Source of the DNA: a virus
Virus record (IMG/VR): IMGVR_UViG_3300009068_000024
Location: 1 to 64,000 of that record
Length of the DNA stretch: 64,000 nt
Reading direction: 5' to 3' (one strand)
Positions 40,774-47,298 of the stretch are shown piece by piece. Made by a program: the position numbers and the translations under genes. Below the pieces are notes generated by a model. It was given only the letters and a program-made list of their open reading frames with translations. It was not told where the DNA came from and did no database searches. The number at the start of each line of letters is the position of its first letter. The first letter of the stretch is position 1.

Positions 40774-41133
40774 ATGGGCGATAGAGCAACTATCCACATC
40801 ACAAGCCAGAGCTTTAGTTCACCGATAGAACTTTATGGGCATTGGTCAGGAACAGATAACGCCAAAGCAGTTGCCAAGGTATTAGAGAGAACCGACAGAA
40901 TTGGAGATGCCAATTATCTAACAGCACAGGTATTCTATGAATACGCTGTAATTCTAGGTGGTTATACAGGACACCTAAGTTTTGGCATTAGAGCAACTAA
41001 CGCTGAACCTAGCGACACTTGGGACGATAATCCGGTCGTTATCCTAAATGCCGATACAGGTTCAGTTGAGTATGACGGACAGACTTACACAGCTAATCAG
41101 TTTGCGTTAGCGTATGCCGATAAGGTAAGTTAG
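40774..41133 (+). CDS. Conserved hypothetical protein, MGDRATIHI type
   Basis: 119 residues. MGDRATIHITSQSFSSPIELYGHWSGTDNAKAV is a pattern I know from phage and bacterial hypotheticals. Beta-rich. AAGGAG ribosome site. Unknown. Confidence 0.7.
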   Translation: MGDRATIHITSQSFSSPIELYGHWSGTDNAKAVAKVLERTDRIGDANYLTAQVFYEYAVILGGYTGHLSFGIRATNAEPSDTWDDNPVVILNADTGSVEYDGQTYTANQFALAYADKVS

Positions 41134-41199
41134 AACTACACCGATAAGGGTGGTAATCCATAAGGGTTATCACCTTTATCACTAACAAGGGAAAGAAAA

Positions 41200-41448
41200 A
41201 TGGACGAGCAATTAGAACAACTAAAAGAAAAATTACTAGATCTAAAATCTAGACGAGCAGGGTTGTTATCTTTATTGGAAGGTATTACCGAGCAAGTAAA
41301 AACAACACCAAATAAAGACCTAGCGTTTCTAGACAACTTGCTAGCACAGCTAGAACAGGCAACAATAAAATCTAATCAACTAGGCGAGATAATTGCCGAA
41401 ACTAGATTAGAAATTGCTAAGTTTAGAAAAGAGTTTGGCTTAGACTAG
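41200..41448 (+). CDS. Small coiled-coil protein
   Basis: 82 residues: two helices (LEQLKEKLLDLKSRRAGLLSLLEGI and LLAQLEQATIKSNQLGEIIAETRLEIAKF) forming a likely antiparallel coiled coil. AAGGGAAAG ribosome site; a GATAA/TTATC hairpin precedes. Unknown partner. Confidence 0.65.
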   Translation: MDEQLEQLKEKLLDLKSRRAGLLSLLEGITEQVKTTPNKDLAFLDNLLAQLEQATIKSNQLGEIIAETRLEIAKFRKEFGLD

Positions 41449-41491
41449 CCAAGCTGGTAAAGTTAGAACACAACCAAAAGAGGAGAACCAA

Positions 41492-41782
41492 ATGAAAACA
41501 CTTGCCGAATTCAAAAGAGTATTGGCTCAACCAGACACCACACTAACTATCATCAAATACCTAAACACCAAAACAGGTGCCGAGATGAACCACAAGTTTC
41601 TAAATCAGGTTAGAACTATCGGGAAACTACAAACCAATAGCGTTGCCCTGAAAGACAAGGCAGGGAAACTATCGTGGTTAGATCTTGATAAAGCTAGTAA
41701 GTGGAGTTTCACCGAGAACATAGCAACTTTCGCTGATGAGTATGTAATTCTGGTTTATCGGGTTGAGAAACACGCTGAATAA
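41492..41782 (+). CDS. Hypothetical protein
   Basis: 96 residues: KTLAEFKRVLAQPDTTLTIIKY, then NQVRTIGKLQTNSVAL and WLDLDKASKWSF. Alpha/beta; recalls small anti-host phage proteins but no family recognised. AGGAGAA ribosome site. Confidence 0.65.
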   Translation: MKTLAEFKRVLAQPDTTLTIIKYLNTKTGAEMNHKFLNQVRTIGKLQTNSVALKDKAGKLSWLDLDKASKWSFTENIATFADEYVILVYRVEKHAE

Positions 41783-41784
41783 GC

Positions 41785-41840
41785 TTGACTATTCCCGAAT
41801 AGGTTTAGTAAAGTTGAGAGTAGTTAGGTAATCGCCTAAC
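41785..41840 (+). promoter_or_regulatory. Promoter-hairpin cassette A1
   Basis: TTGACT (41785-41790), 18 nt, TAAAGT (41809-41814), eight bases, GTTAGG/CCTAAC hairpin (41823-41840). Upstream ACACGC lies in the 3' end of the previous gene. Drives the prepilin-peptidase-like gene. Confidence 0.85.
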
Positions 41841-41863
41841 CTAAATGAGAGTAAGGAACTCAA

Positions 41864-42337
41864 ATGAACATAACACTTATCGCAGTAATGCCATTGGTTT
41901 ATCTGGCTGTTGTTGCTATCCCCCTAATCACCATAGACATTAGAGAACACCGACTACCGAACAAAATTGTTCTCCCTTTTGTTGCTATGGGTCTGGTTAC
42001 CGACATTGGTGCTAGTTTCGCTGGTGGAGAGTGGTGGAGATTAGGACTAGCTCTGGCAGTTGCGTTCGGTATCGGTATCTTAGGTATGTTTGCTAACTAC
42101 TTTGACTTTATCGGTATGGGGGACATCAAACTATTCTTTGGTAGTTCCCTAGTAATCGGCTGGTTCGTCTGGTGGTTGCCGTTGGTATTGGTAATCGCAA
42201 CGCTCATTACCGGTAGTATCGCAATTTTCTATCAGGTATTTATTCGTAAGGCTAATGCTGGAACTAGCGTTCCACTAGGACCTTATGCCATTGTTCTAGC
42301 CCTAATCATTGGAACTTACGGAGTTATGAGTATCTAG
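41864..42337 (+). CDS. Prepilin peptidase-like membrane protease (A24)
   Basis: 157 residues, about six hydrophobic segments. The two catalytic aspartates of type IV prepilin peptidases are present in context: D25 in ITIDIREHRLPNKIVLP and D87 in FIGMGDIKLF (GxGD). VPLGPYAI near the end is also typical. Short (TadV/CpaA-like), lacking the methylase domain. Would cleave prepilin leaders in the cytoplasmic membrane; no pilin gene was seen nearby, so the target may be host pili. Confidence 0.88.
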   Translation: MNITLIAVMPLVYLAVVAIPLITIDIREHRLPNKIVLPFVAMGLVTDIGASFAGGEWWRLGLALAVAFGIGILGMFANYFDFIGMGDIKLFFGSSLVIGWFVWWLPLVLVIATLITGSIAIFYQVFIRKANAGTSVPLGPYAIVLALIIGTYGVMSI

Positions 42338-42349
42338 GGAAGTAAGCCG

Positions 42350-42378
42350 AACCCCTTAGCCTAAATGGTTAGGGGGTT
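42350..42378 (+). terminator. Hairpin terminator
   Basis: AACCCCTTAGCC (42350-42361) pairs with GGTTAGGGGGTT (42367-42378). Short T content after it. Confidence 0.7.
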
Positions 42379-42446
42379 TAGCTTTACCCGAAAAAAGACG
42401 ATCTGGTGAAACTTGCGACACGCCAAAAAATAAATAATCTAAATAC

Positions 42447-42502
42447 TTGACTATTTCCATACGGAGAGAGTAATCTGGAAGTAGTTAGGCAAACGACCTA
42501 AC
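42447..42502 (+). promoter_or_regulatory. Promoter-hairpin cassette A2
   Basis: TTGACT (42447-42452), 18 nt, TAATCT (42471-42476), seven bases, GTTAGG/CCTAAC (42484-42502). GACACGCC upstream. Confidence 0.85.
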
Positions 42503-42519
42503 AGAATACGGAGATAAAA

Positions 42520-42729
42520 ATGAGTGGATACGACATTGGTGGTGGCTATGATGGCTGGAAACTATCTACCCCTTGGGATAACGAGCGAGAGATTAGCGTT
42601 AGCTTTGAGTGTGCCGAGTGTGAAGTTGAGAATGAAACCGAAGTTGTCGTTGGTGGCAGGTCGGGAGATGTTGATGTTGAGTGTGCCGAGTGTGGCAAGA
42701 ACAACAGCGTCAGTTTTGGTGATGACTAA
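42520..42729 (+). CDS. Small zinc-ribbon protein
   Basis: 69 residues: ECAECEVENETEVVVGG and ECAECGKNNSVSF give CxxC...CxxC. Acidic. CGGAGAT ribosome site. Unknown role. Confidence 0.7.
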   Translation: MSGYDIGGGYDGWKLSTPWDNEREISVSFECAECEVENETEVVVGGRSGDVDVECAECGKNNSVSFGDD

Positions 42730-42867
42730 ATGGACGAGTTTATCAGAACTACAACAGGACAGATAGCACTTTGCCCTAAATGCGAAACAGAACTAGATGT
42801 ATTCTGTGTTTGCGCAAACAGCAACCCTATTGCTTGCGATAACTGCTGTGGATGTGAACAGCACTAA
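42730..42867 (+). CDS. Tiny Cys-rich protein
   Basis: 45 residues: LCPKCETELDVFCVCANSNPIACDNCCGCEQH, nine Cys. Starts directly after the previous stop. Likely zinc binding. Confidence 0.65.
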   Translation: MDEFIRTTTGQIALCPKCETELDVFCVCANSNPIACDNCCGCEQH

Positions 42868-42880
42868 CTAGCAACAACAC

Positions 42881-42905
42881 CCGAGCAAGTGTCTAAAAGG
42901 CTCAA
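42881..42905 (+). promoter_or_regulatory. Family B hairpin, copy 4
   Basis: GAGC (42883-42886), loop AAGTGTCTAAAAG, GCTC (42900-42903). Confidence 0.6.
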
Positions 42906-42928
42906 CCTAAATCTTTGGAAAGGCAAAA

Positions 42929-43105
42929 GTGAAAGATAGAAAATCTAAGATCGCTTGTTGGTCTTGTGGCAAACTCACCGAAGTAAAATACATTGGTGAA
43001 AACACACATAAACAAGAGTGCCAAGAGTGTAAAAATTGGCGAGCTGAACGCTATGCTGTATTGTGTAAGAACACCGAAAAAGAAAGATCTAAAAATGCTA
43101 AATAA
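42929..43105 (+). CDS. Tiny zinc-ribbon protein
   Basis: 58 residues, GTG start after GGAAAGG. IACWSCGKLTEVKYIG...QECQECKNWRAERYAV is a two-knuckle ribbon with a basic end. Confidence 0.65.
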   Translation: MKDRKSKIACWSCGKLTEVKYIGENTHKQECQECKNWRAERYAVLCKNTEKERSKNAK

Positions 43106-43223
43106 AGTTGCGAGATTACTTAGGGGAATTAGTAAAGTGCTAATGACCACAGGACACCGACTTAGTTGGTATGCGAACAAGCTTGACAGCACAGCAAGAA
43201 AAATTAGAAACGCTAGAAAATAA
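43095..43223 (+). CDS. Tiny basic protein
   Basis: 42 residues: MLNKVARLLRGISKVLMTTGHRLSWYANKLDSTARKIRNARK, an amphipathic basic helix pattern. Overlaps the previous gene by 11 bases. Could bind membrane or nucleic acid. Confidence 0.5.
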   Translation: MLNKVARLLRGISKVLMTTGHRLSWYANKLDSTARKIRNARK

Positions 43224-43285
43224 ACTTGACAAAGTTTCCATACAGCAACTAAACTAAATACATCAAGACGAAAAGAGGTGAGAAA

Positions 43286-43513
43286 ATGGGAAAAAAAGTT
43301 GATACTTGGACTTGGTTTGTTGCTCGCTATGAGCAACAGGGATACAAATCTCTAAACCAATTCGCTATCGCAACAGGCTTACAAAAGTCTAGCCTTAGCC
43401 GATACTTTCATAATCAACGACACATTCCGTCAAATACTTTGGCTGTGTTGTGTCGTGAGCTGGAAGTTTCTCCAACTGAACTACTGATCGCAATTGGCGA
43501 GAAAGTAAAGTAA
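43286..43513 (+). CDS. XRE-family transcription regulator
   Basis: 75 residues: SLNQFAIATGLQKSSLSRYFHNQRHIPSNTLAVLCRELEVSPTELL is a complete Cro/CI HTH. AGAGGTGAG ribosome site. Second XRE regulator of this region; a candidate reader of the local promoter hairpins or palindromes. Confidence 0.85.
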   Translation: MGKKVDTWTWFVARYEQQGYKSLNQFAIATGLQKSSLSRYFHNQRHIPSNTLAVLCRELEVSPTELLIAIGEKVK

Positions 43514-43521
43514 GTGCCGAA

Positions 43522-43548
43522 CCTGAGCAAGTTCTAAAAAGGCTCAAC
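43522..43548 (+). promoter_or_regulatory. Family B hairpin, copy 5
   Basis: TGAGC (43524-43528), loop AAGTTCTAAAAAG, GCTCA (43542-43546). Confidence 0.6.
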
Positions 43549-43579
43549 TAAAAAACTAATAGAAAGTTGCTGTGAAGTT

Positions 43580-43771
43580 ATGAAAACATTTTTGTTGTTG
43601 CTAGGTCTATGGTCTGCTGGTTGCGGTGTTTATTGGGGGATTATAGTTGAGCATAATCACCGAGCATTAGAAATAGGTCTTAGTCTGGCGTTCCTGATAC
43701 TATTTGTTGATACACTATTAGCAGTTGCCGAGCTTCCTAGATTTATTGGAAAGCGTAATAGGCGTAAATAG
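43580..43771 (+). CDS. Small membrane protein
   Basis: 63 residues with two hydrophobic helices (FLLLLGLWSAGCGVYWGIIV and LSLAFLILFVDTLLAVAEL) and a basic end (GKRNRRK). Function unknown. Confidence 0.65.
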   Translation: MKTFLLLLGLWSAGCGVYWGIIVEHNHRALEIGLSLAFLILFVDTLLAVAELPRFIGKRNRRK

Positions 43772-43813
43772 ACTTGGTAGAGGGTTTCTTTCATTTCCCC
43801 TCTGCCGAACACA

Positions 43814-43840
43814 CCTGAACAAGTGTCTAAAAGGTTCATT
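43814..43840 (+). promoter_or_regulatory. Family B hairpin, copy 6
   Basis: TGAAC (43816-43820), loop AAGTGTCTAAAAG, GTTCA (43834-43838). Stem differs from GAGC/GCTC by a compensatory pair. Confidence 0.65.
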
Positions 43841-43918
43841 TATTTTTTAGAGATCGGGAATTTTTTATGCCGATTAGAAGTTATTATTTATGTAATGACT
43901 AACTACAAAGGAGACAAA

Positions 43919-44077
43919 ATGAAAAGAACTAAATTCACACCAGAACGAGTTGTTGAGCTGGACAGACTAGACAGACTTAGAACCTATGACTTACTTTATA
44001 GGGCTATGTTTGCCGGTCTAATCCCCTTTGAGCCGAACCTAAGACTAAAGCGTATGGTCAGGGTAAAGAAGTCTTAG
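43919..44077 (+). CDS. Small basic protein
   Basis: 52 residues from the ATG after AAAGGAGAC. MKRTKFTPERVVELDRLDRLRTYDLLYRAMFAGLI with a basic end. Upstream in-frame codons lack a ribosome site. Unknown. Confidence 0.65.
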   Translation: MKRTKFTPERVVELDRLDRLRTYDLLYRAMFAGLIPFEPNLRLKRMVRVKKS

Positions 44078-44116
44078 AGAGATTTCTAGAGATCCAAAAA
44101 ATAAATGCCGACACGC

Positions 44117-44172
44117 TTGCTTATTTCCATTTGGAAATGCTAAAGTTGTATTAGTTAGGTAAATCGCCTAAC
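44117..44172 (+). promoter_or_regulatory. Promoter-hairpin cassette A3
   Basis: ACACGC joined to TTGCTT (44117-44122), 18 nt, TAAAGT (44141-44146), seven bases, GTTAGG/CCTAAC (44154-44172). Confidence 0.85.
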
Positions 44173-44188
44173 AGATACGGAGATAAAA

Positions 44189-44377
44189 ATGAAAAAAGCA
44201 TTAGACAACATTGGGCTTGATAAAGAAAACTTTGAGAGCAACCTTGATGATGGAATTACGATCACCGATAATCAGTGGGAAAAAATTGCCGGTGAGATAG
44301 ATGGCAGAGTTGAGAACTTTGTTTTGGAACTGCTAAACATTTTGGCAGCCGAAGTCCAAGAAGGAAATTGGGACTAA
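44189..44377 (+). CDS. Small acidic protein
   Basis: 62 residues: NIGLDKENFESNLDDGITITDNQWEKIAGEIDGRVENFVLELL, helical and acidic. CGGAGAT ribosome site. One-gene cassette. Confidence 0.65.
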   Translation: MKKALDNIGLDKENFESNLDDGITITDNQWEKIAGEIDGRVENFVLELLNILAAEVQEGNWD

Positions 44378-44395
44378 AAATAAATTGCGACACGC

Positions 44396-44451
44396 TTGAT
44401 TATTTCCATACGGAGATGCTAAAGTTGGAGTAGTTAGGTAAGTTGCCTAGC
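44396..44451 (+). promoter_or_regulatory. Promoter-hairpin cassette A4
   Basis: ACACGC joined to TTGATT (44396-44401), 18 nt, TAAAGT (44420-44425), seven bases, GTTAGG/CCTAGC (44433-44451; one T-G pair). Confidence 0.85.
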
Positions 44452-44466
44452 AGTTACGGAGTAAAA

Positions 44467-44745
44467 ATGAGCAAGCAAGATTACAAGGTATTCTGGTGGA
44501 TACAGATTTATCCATACGGATACGAAAAGGACAGCGAACTTAGAAACATTGAGTTCTCTGGTGTTATTAGTGCCGATAATGAAGATGATGCTATGGATCA
44601 GGTTAGGGAAGATAACGACATTATTGGTGATGATTTCATTGGCTATCCTGAACCTGACTACATTGATAGTCACCCCGACATTGAGATAGTTTGGACAGAG
44701 GATATGTCTGCCGAGCCTGTGTTGGACTTGACTAAAGACGAGTAA
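44467..44745 (+). CDS. Acidic hypothetical protein
   Basis: 92 residues from ATG 44467 after CGGAG. DYKVFWWIQIYPYGYEKDSELRNIEFSGVI then a run of acidic residues (SADNEDDAMDQVREDNDIIG). A minus-strand ORF over this region is a shadow. Unknown. Confidence 0.7.
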   Translation: MSKQDYKVFWWIQIYPYGYEKDSELRNIEFSGVISADNEDDAMDQVREDNDIIGDDFIGYPEPDYIDSHPDIEIVWTEDMSAEPVLDLTKDE

Positions 44746-44762
44746 GCCCTGCGAGTAGAAAG

Positions 44763-44790
44763 CCCTTAGCCGAAACGCTAGGGGTTTTTT
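44763..44790 (+). terminator. Intrinsic terminator
   Basis: CCCTTAGC (44763-44770), CGAAAC loop, GCTAGGGG (44777-44784), six T. Confidence 0.92.
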
Positions 44791-44814
44791 ACTGCTGAAC
44801 ACGCCTAGATAATC

Positions 44815-44869
44815 TTGACTAAATGCCGATAAGTGATCTAGGATTTTAGTAGTTAGGTAATCGCCTAAT
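44815..44869 (+). promoter_or_regulatory. Promoter-hairpin cassette A5
   Basis: ACACGCC upstream; TTGACT (44815-44820), 18 nt, TAGGAT (44839-44844), seven bases, GTTAGG/CCTAAT (44852-44869; one G-T pair). Confidence 0.82.
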
Positions 44870-44890
44870 AAAAATAAAGAAAGTAGAAAA

Positions 44891-45169
44891 ATGAAACTAC
44901 AAGCAACCAAGTCAAGTCCAGTCTGGCAAAAGATTATTGCCGATAATAAAGAGTGGTTTTCTAAATCAACACTGGAGTTTTTCAAATCAACTATTTTTTG
45001 GTCAAGCCTGAAAGAAACTGAACAGGGTCTAAAGTTTGTAACTAGCGAGTGGGATTACCAGCAGGAGACTAAGGTATTCACCATTAGGTTAGTTACCGAT
45101 AGGGGCATAGAAACTATCAGTCTATACGGAGAGTATTCCAGCCTTATAGAAGCCTTACGAGCCTTATAG
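44891..45169 (+). CDS. Hypothetical protein
   Basis: 92 residues: SSPVWQKIIADNKEWFSKSTLEFFKSTIFWSSL then beta strands (TKVFTIRLVTDRGIETISLYGEY). Unknown fold. One-gene cassette ending in a hairpin. Confidence 0.7.
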   Translation: MKLQATKSSPVWQKIIADNKEWFSKSTLEFFKSTIFWSSLKETEQGLKFVTSEWDYQQETKVFTIRLVTDRGIETISLYGEYSSLIEALRAL

Positions 45170-45183
45170 AGATCGTAAAACTG

Positions 45184-45211
45184 AACCCTTGCCGAAGCTC
45201 AGGCAGGGGTT
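45184..45211 (+). terminator. Hairpin terminator
   Basis: AACCCTTGCC (45184-45193) pairs with GGCAGGGGTT (45202-45211). Confidence 0.7.
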
Positions 45212-45251
45212 TAGTTCTATCTAGACACGCCAAAATAAATTAGTTAGATAC

Positions 45252-45310
45252 TTGACGGAATAAAATTGGTGGTGGTAGAGTTTTATTATTAGTTAGGTAA
45301 GTTGCCTAAC
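45252..45310 (+). promoter_or_regulatory. Promoter-hairpin cassette A6
   Basis: GACACGCC upstream; TTGACG (45252-45257), 18 nt, TAGAGT (45276-45281), ten bases, GTTAGG/CCTAAC (45292-45310). Confidence 0.8.
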
Positions 45311-45323
45311 GGAAATGAGAAAA

Positions 45324-45521
45324 ATGGAAAACTTTCTAGACATCAACAAGGTTGCTAAAATTGTTGGACTGCCAGCAACACAGGAAACTTGCCCAGGCTG
45401 TTCCGAACTTATTACGGACACTAATCCCCTAATTGACGCTGAACGCTACACCGTAAATTCTTACACTGGTTATTGTGAGAACTGCTACGACCCAACCCCT
45501 TACTATCCCAAGATAGATTAG
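45324..45521 (+). CDS. Small NPLIDAERY zinc protein, copy 2
   Basis: 65 residues. CPGCSELITDTNPLIDAERYTV...GYCENCYDPTP matches the gene at 40323 over its C-terminal half; the N-termini differ. ATG 45315 is an alternative start. The stop codon runs into an 11-base G run. Confidence 0.7.
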   Translation: MENFLDINKVAKIVGLPATQETCPGCSELITDTNPLIDAERYTVNSYTGYCENCYDPTPYYPKID

Positions 45522-45531
45522 GGGGGGGGGG
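45521..45531 (+). repeat. Poly-G run (11)
   Basis: Eleven consecutive G directly after a stop codon. A similar run of 12 lies at 46411-46422. Confidence 0.9.
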
Positions 45532-45581
45532 ATAATCCAGATCTGGTTTATCAACACGCCAAAACTAAATAAAGAAAATGT

Positions 45582-45638
45582 TTGACTATTCCCAGCTGGA
45601 ACCGATAAGATTTTATTAGTTAGGAAAAATCACCTAGC
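45582..45638 (+). promoter_or_regulatory. Promoter-hairpin cassette A7
   Basis: ACACGCC upstream; TTGACT (45582-45587), 18 nt, TAAGAT (45606-45611), seven bases, GTTAGG/CCTAGC (45619-45638). Confidence 0.83.
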
Positions 45639-45652
45639 GGAAATGAGAAAAA

Positions 45653-45832
45653 ATGTTTTACTTACAGACAACATCAACCCTAGTAAGACTTTCTAATGGA
45701 GAAACTTTTACTCAATGCGAAATCTGCGGTAGATGTTATGAGAACGAACACTGGGACAGAACCAAGATAACCAGGACTGACTGGGCTTGGACTTGCGACC
45801 ACAGCGACCAGGACACCGGAATACTAGATTAG
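45653..45832 (+). CDS. Tiny zinc-ribbon protein
   Basis: 59 residues: QCEICGRCYENEHWD...WAWTCDHSD. CxxCxxC with later C and H. Sits where the CCAGG-rich island begins. Ribosome site GGAAATGAG. Confidence 0.65.
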   Translation: MFYLQTTSTLVRLSNGETFTQCEICGRCYENEHWDRTKITRTDWAWTCDHSDQDTGILD

Positions 45833-45962
45833 CCTGGTTGCCGATAAGTCCCCTGGTAGAGATACCGGGGGATTTATCTTTACCAGGTGCGACCTGGTGC
45901 CAGGATCTAAAATCCAGGGACAAGCTTGCCAGGATAAATTATTAGACACGCCAGGAAAAGAT

Positions 45963-46019
45963 TTGACTATTCCCAGGTGGAACTGGTAGATTTTTATTAG
46001 CCAGGTAAAACCCCCTGGC
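45963..46019 (+). promoter_or_regulatory. Promoter-hairpin cassette A8, covaried stem
   Basis: GACACGCC upstream; TTGACT (45963-45968), 18 nt, TAGATT (45987-45992), seven bases, GCCAGG/CCTGGC (46000-46019). Two T-A pairs of the usual stem are replaced by C-G pairs on both sides. Confidence 0.85.
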
Positions 46020-46031
46020 AGAAAGAAAAAA

Positions 46032-46379
46032 ATGAACCAGGAACAAATTGAATTGTTTGGAATGATAGCTGATGACGCCGGTATGTCTATTGACTACTGG
46101 GCAGACACAGCGCACCACGACACAGAAAAGCACACTTACCAGATTACTTTATTACCGGACTGCGTTGATGAAACTGCCGGTGTTGTGAGCAAAACAATTT
46201 CTTACCAGGATTTACTAGACGCTACCAGGAAGCTAGCAACCGGTGAAGTAAGCGTGAACCCGGCCACCAAGTCAGTTTGCCAGGCTATCATTAGCGACCC
46301 GGCAGACGTTGATTATGACGCTACTGATACCGATGTTATTGTCCAGGTTGCGATGTTTGGTGAAATCGTATTCGGCTAG
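46032..46379 (+). CDS. Hypothetical protein in the CCAGG island
   Basis: 115 residues: EQIELFGMIADDAGMSIDYWADTAHHDTEKHTYQ then LPDCVDETAGVVSKTISYQDLLDATRKLATGEV. No motif recognised. The coding DNA carries CCAGG/CCTGG words in several frames. A hairpin and a 12-base G run follow. Confidence 0.65.
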   Translation: MNQEQIELFGMIADDAGMSIDYWADTAHHDTEKHTYQITLLPDCVDETAGVVSKTISYQDLLDATRKLATGEVSVNPATKSVCQAIISDPADVDYDATDTDVIVQVAMFGEIVFG

Positions 46380-46630
46380 ACAGCTAAGAGATGTCCCCCT
46401 GGTGAGAGCCGGGGGGGGGGGGATTATTTCTATTCTGGCCAGGACTGCCAGGGCGAGCTAGCCAGGAGCCAGGAGCCAGGAGCTAGATACGGATAATAAA
46501 CCAGGAACCAGGATCTAAATAATTAACCAGGTCAAGCCGGACACACTAGGTTTAGATTAAAGCCGGTTAGGTTAGTTATTATATGCTTAGATTATTAAGC
46601 AACTTTATTTAGTTATACGGAAGGTATAAA
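46380..46630. repeat. Non-coding stretch with poly-G and CCAGG words
   Basis: Contains the 12-base G run (46411-46422) as part of a CCCCCTGG/CCGGGGG hairpin, AGGAGCC repeated three times near 46460-46480, and many CCAGG words. No gene seen. Confidence 0.6.
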
Positions 46631-46852
46631 ATGAAAAAATTTATTACAAGAGCTGCAATTGCTTTACTACTAGCTATTGCCGGAATTCTTTCAACACAGA
46701 TATCCAGGCTTTATCTAGAGCAATATGTTTTCTTTGATGACAATGCCGAAACCCTGGCTATGTACGCCAGGTGGCAAGTTGGTACCTGGATTTTTGCCAG
46801 CCTATCTTTGATCTCCCTGGCCTGGGCTATTGTTTCTACCAGGAAAGATTAG
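46631..46852 (+). CDS. Small membrane protein
   Basis: 73 residues: ITRAAIALLLAIAGILSTQI and WQVGTWIFASLSLISLAWAIV are membrane helices. Ribosome site GGAAGG. A CCCCTGGGGCG hairpin follows near 46901-46926. Unknown function. Confidence 0.7.
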   Translation: MKKFITRAAIALLLAIAGILSTQISRLYLEQYVFFDDNAETLAMYARWQVGTWIFASLSLISLAWAIVSTRKD

Positions 46853-46975
46853 CCTGGAGTACCTGGTTTAATGCGGTAGATTATATAAATCTAAGTTACT
46901 CCCCTGGGGCGTGTTCGCCCTGGGGGATTACCTCTATTCGGTATAAGGTAAAATGTATTGAGATTGGAGTGTGCT

Positions 46976-47182
46976 ATGGAAATACCGAGCCCGAAACTTA
47001 ACGCCGCTTATCAAGAATATAAGAATGGAACTCTTGACCCTAAAGAGCTAACCATAGAAGAAAGTCTTGATCTGCAGTATGAATACTTTTTACATCAAAA
47101 GCAAATTAATGATGCCGATGTGATAAAGTTTGTAAAGCTTGTGATGATTGCTTCAGAATCTGAAGTAAACGATCAAGAGTAG
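46976..47182 (+). CDS. Small acidic protein
   Basis: 68 residues from the ATG after TTGGAG: MEIPSPKLNAAYQEYKNGTLDPKELTIEESLDLQYEYF. Helical, acidic end. Unknown. Confidence 0.65.
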   Translation: MEIPSPKLNAAYQEYKNGTLDPKELTIEESLDLQYEYFLHQKQINDADVIKFVKLVMIASESEVNDQE

Positions 47183-47298
47183 CTATTAACAGTGCTACAA
47201 TCTAAAAATACCGTTTAAAGACAAACGGTTATGGGAGAACCCAACCAATAACGACCGAGTACTAACTCACCTCAAAAATCAGGAAAGGTAGGTCGCCA
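47183..47298 (+). promoter_or_regulatory. Structured leader, possible riboswitch
   Basis: CCGTTT/AAACGG hairpin, then GGGAGAACCC, then CCGAGTACTAACTCACCTC, then AGGAAAGG before the ATG. These segments faintly resemble the ydaO (c-di-AMP) riboswitch, which controls NlpC/P60 hydrolases in Actinobacteria, but the leader is short and lacks a clear second half. Identity is tentative. Confidence 0.35.

Noticed and set aside
44434-44985. Minus-strand 183-codon ORF
   Set aside because: Antisense to two plus-strand genes that have cassettes, ribosome sites and terminators.
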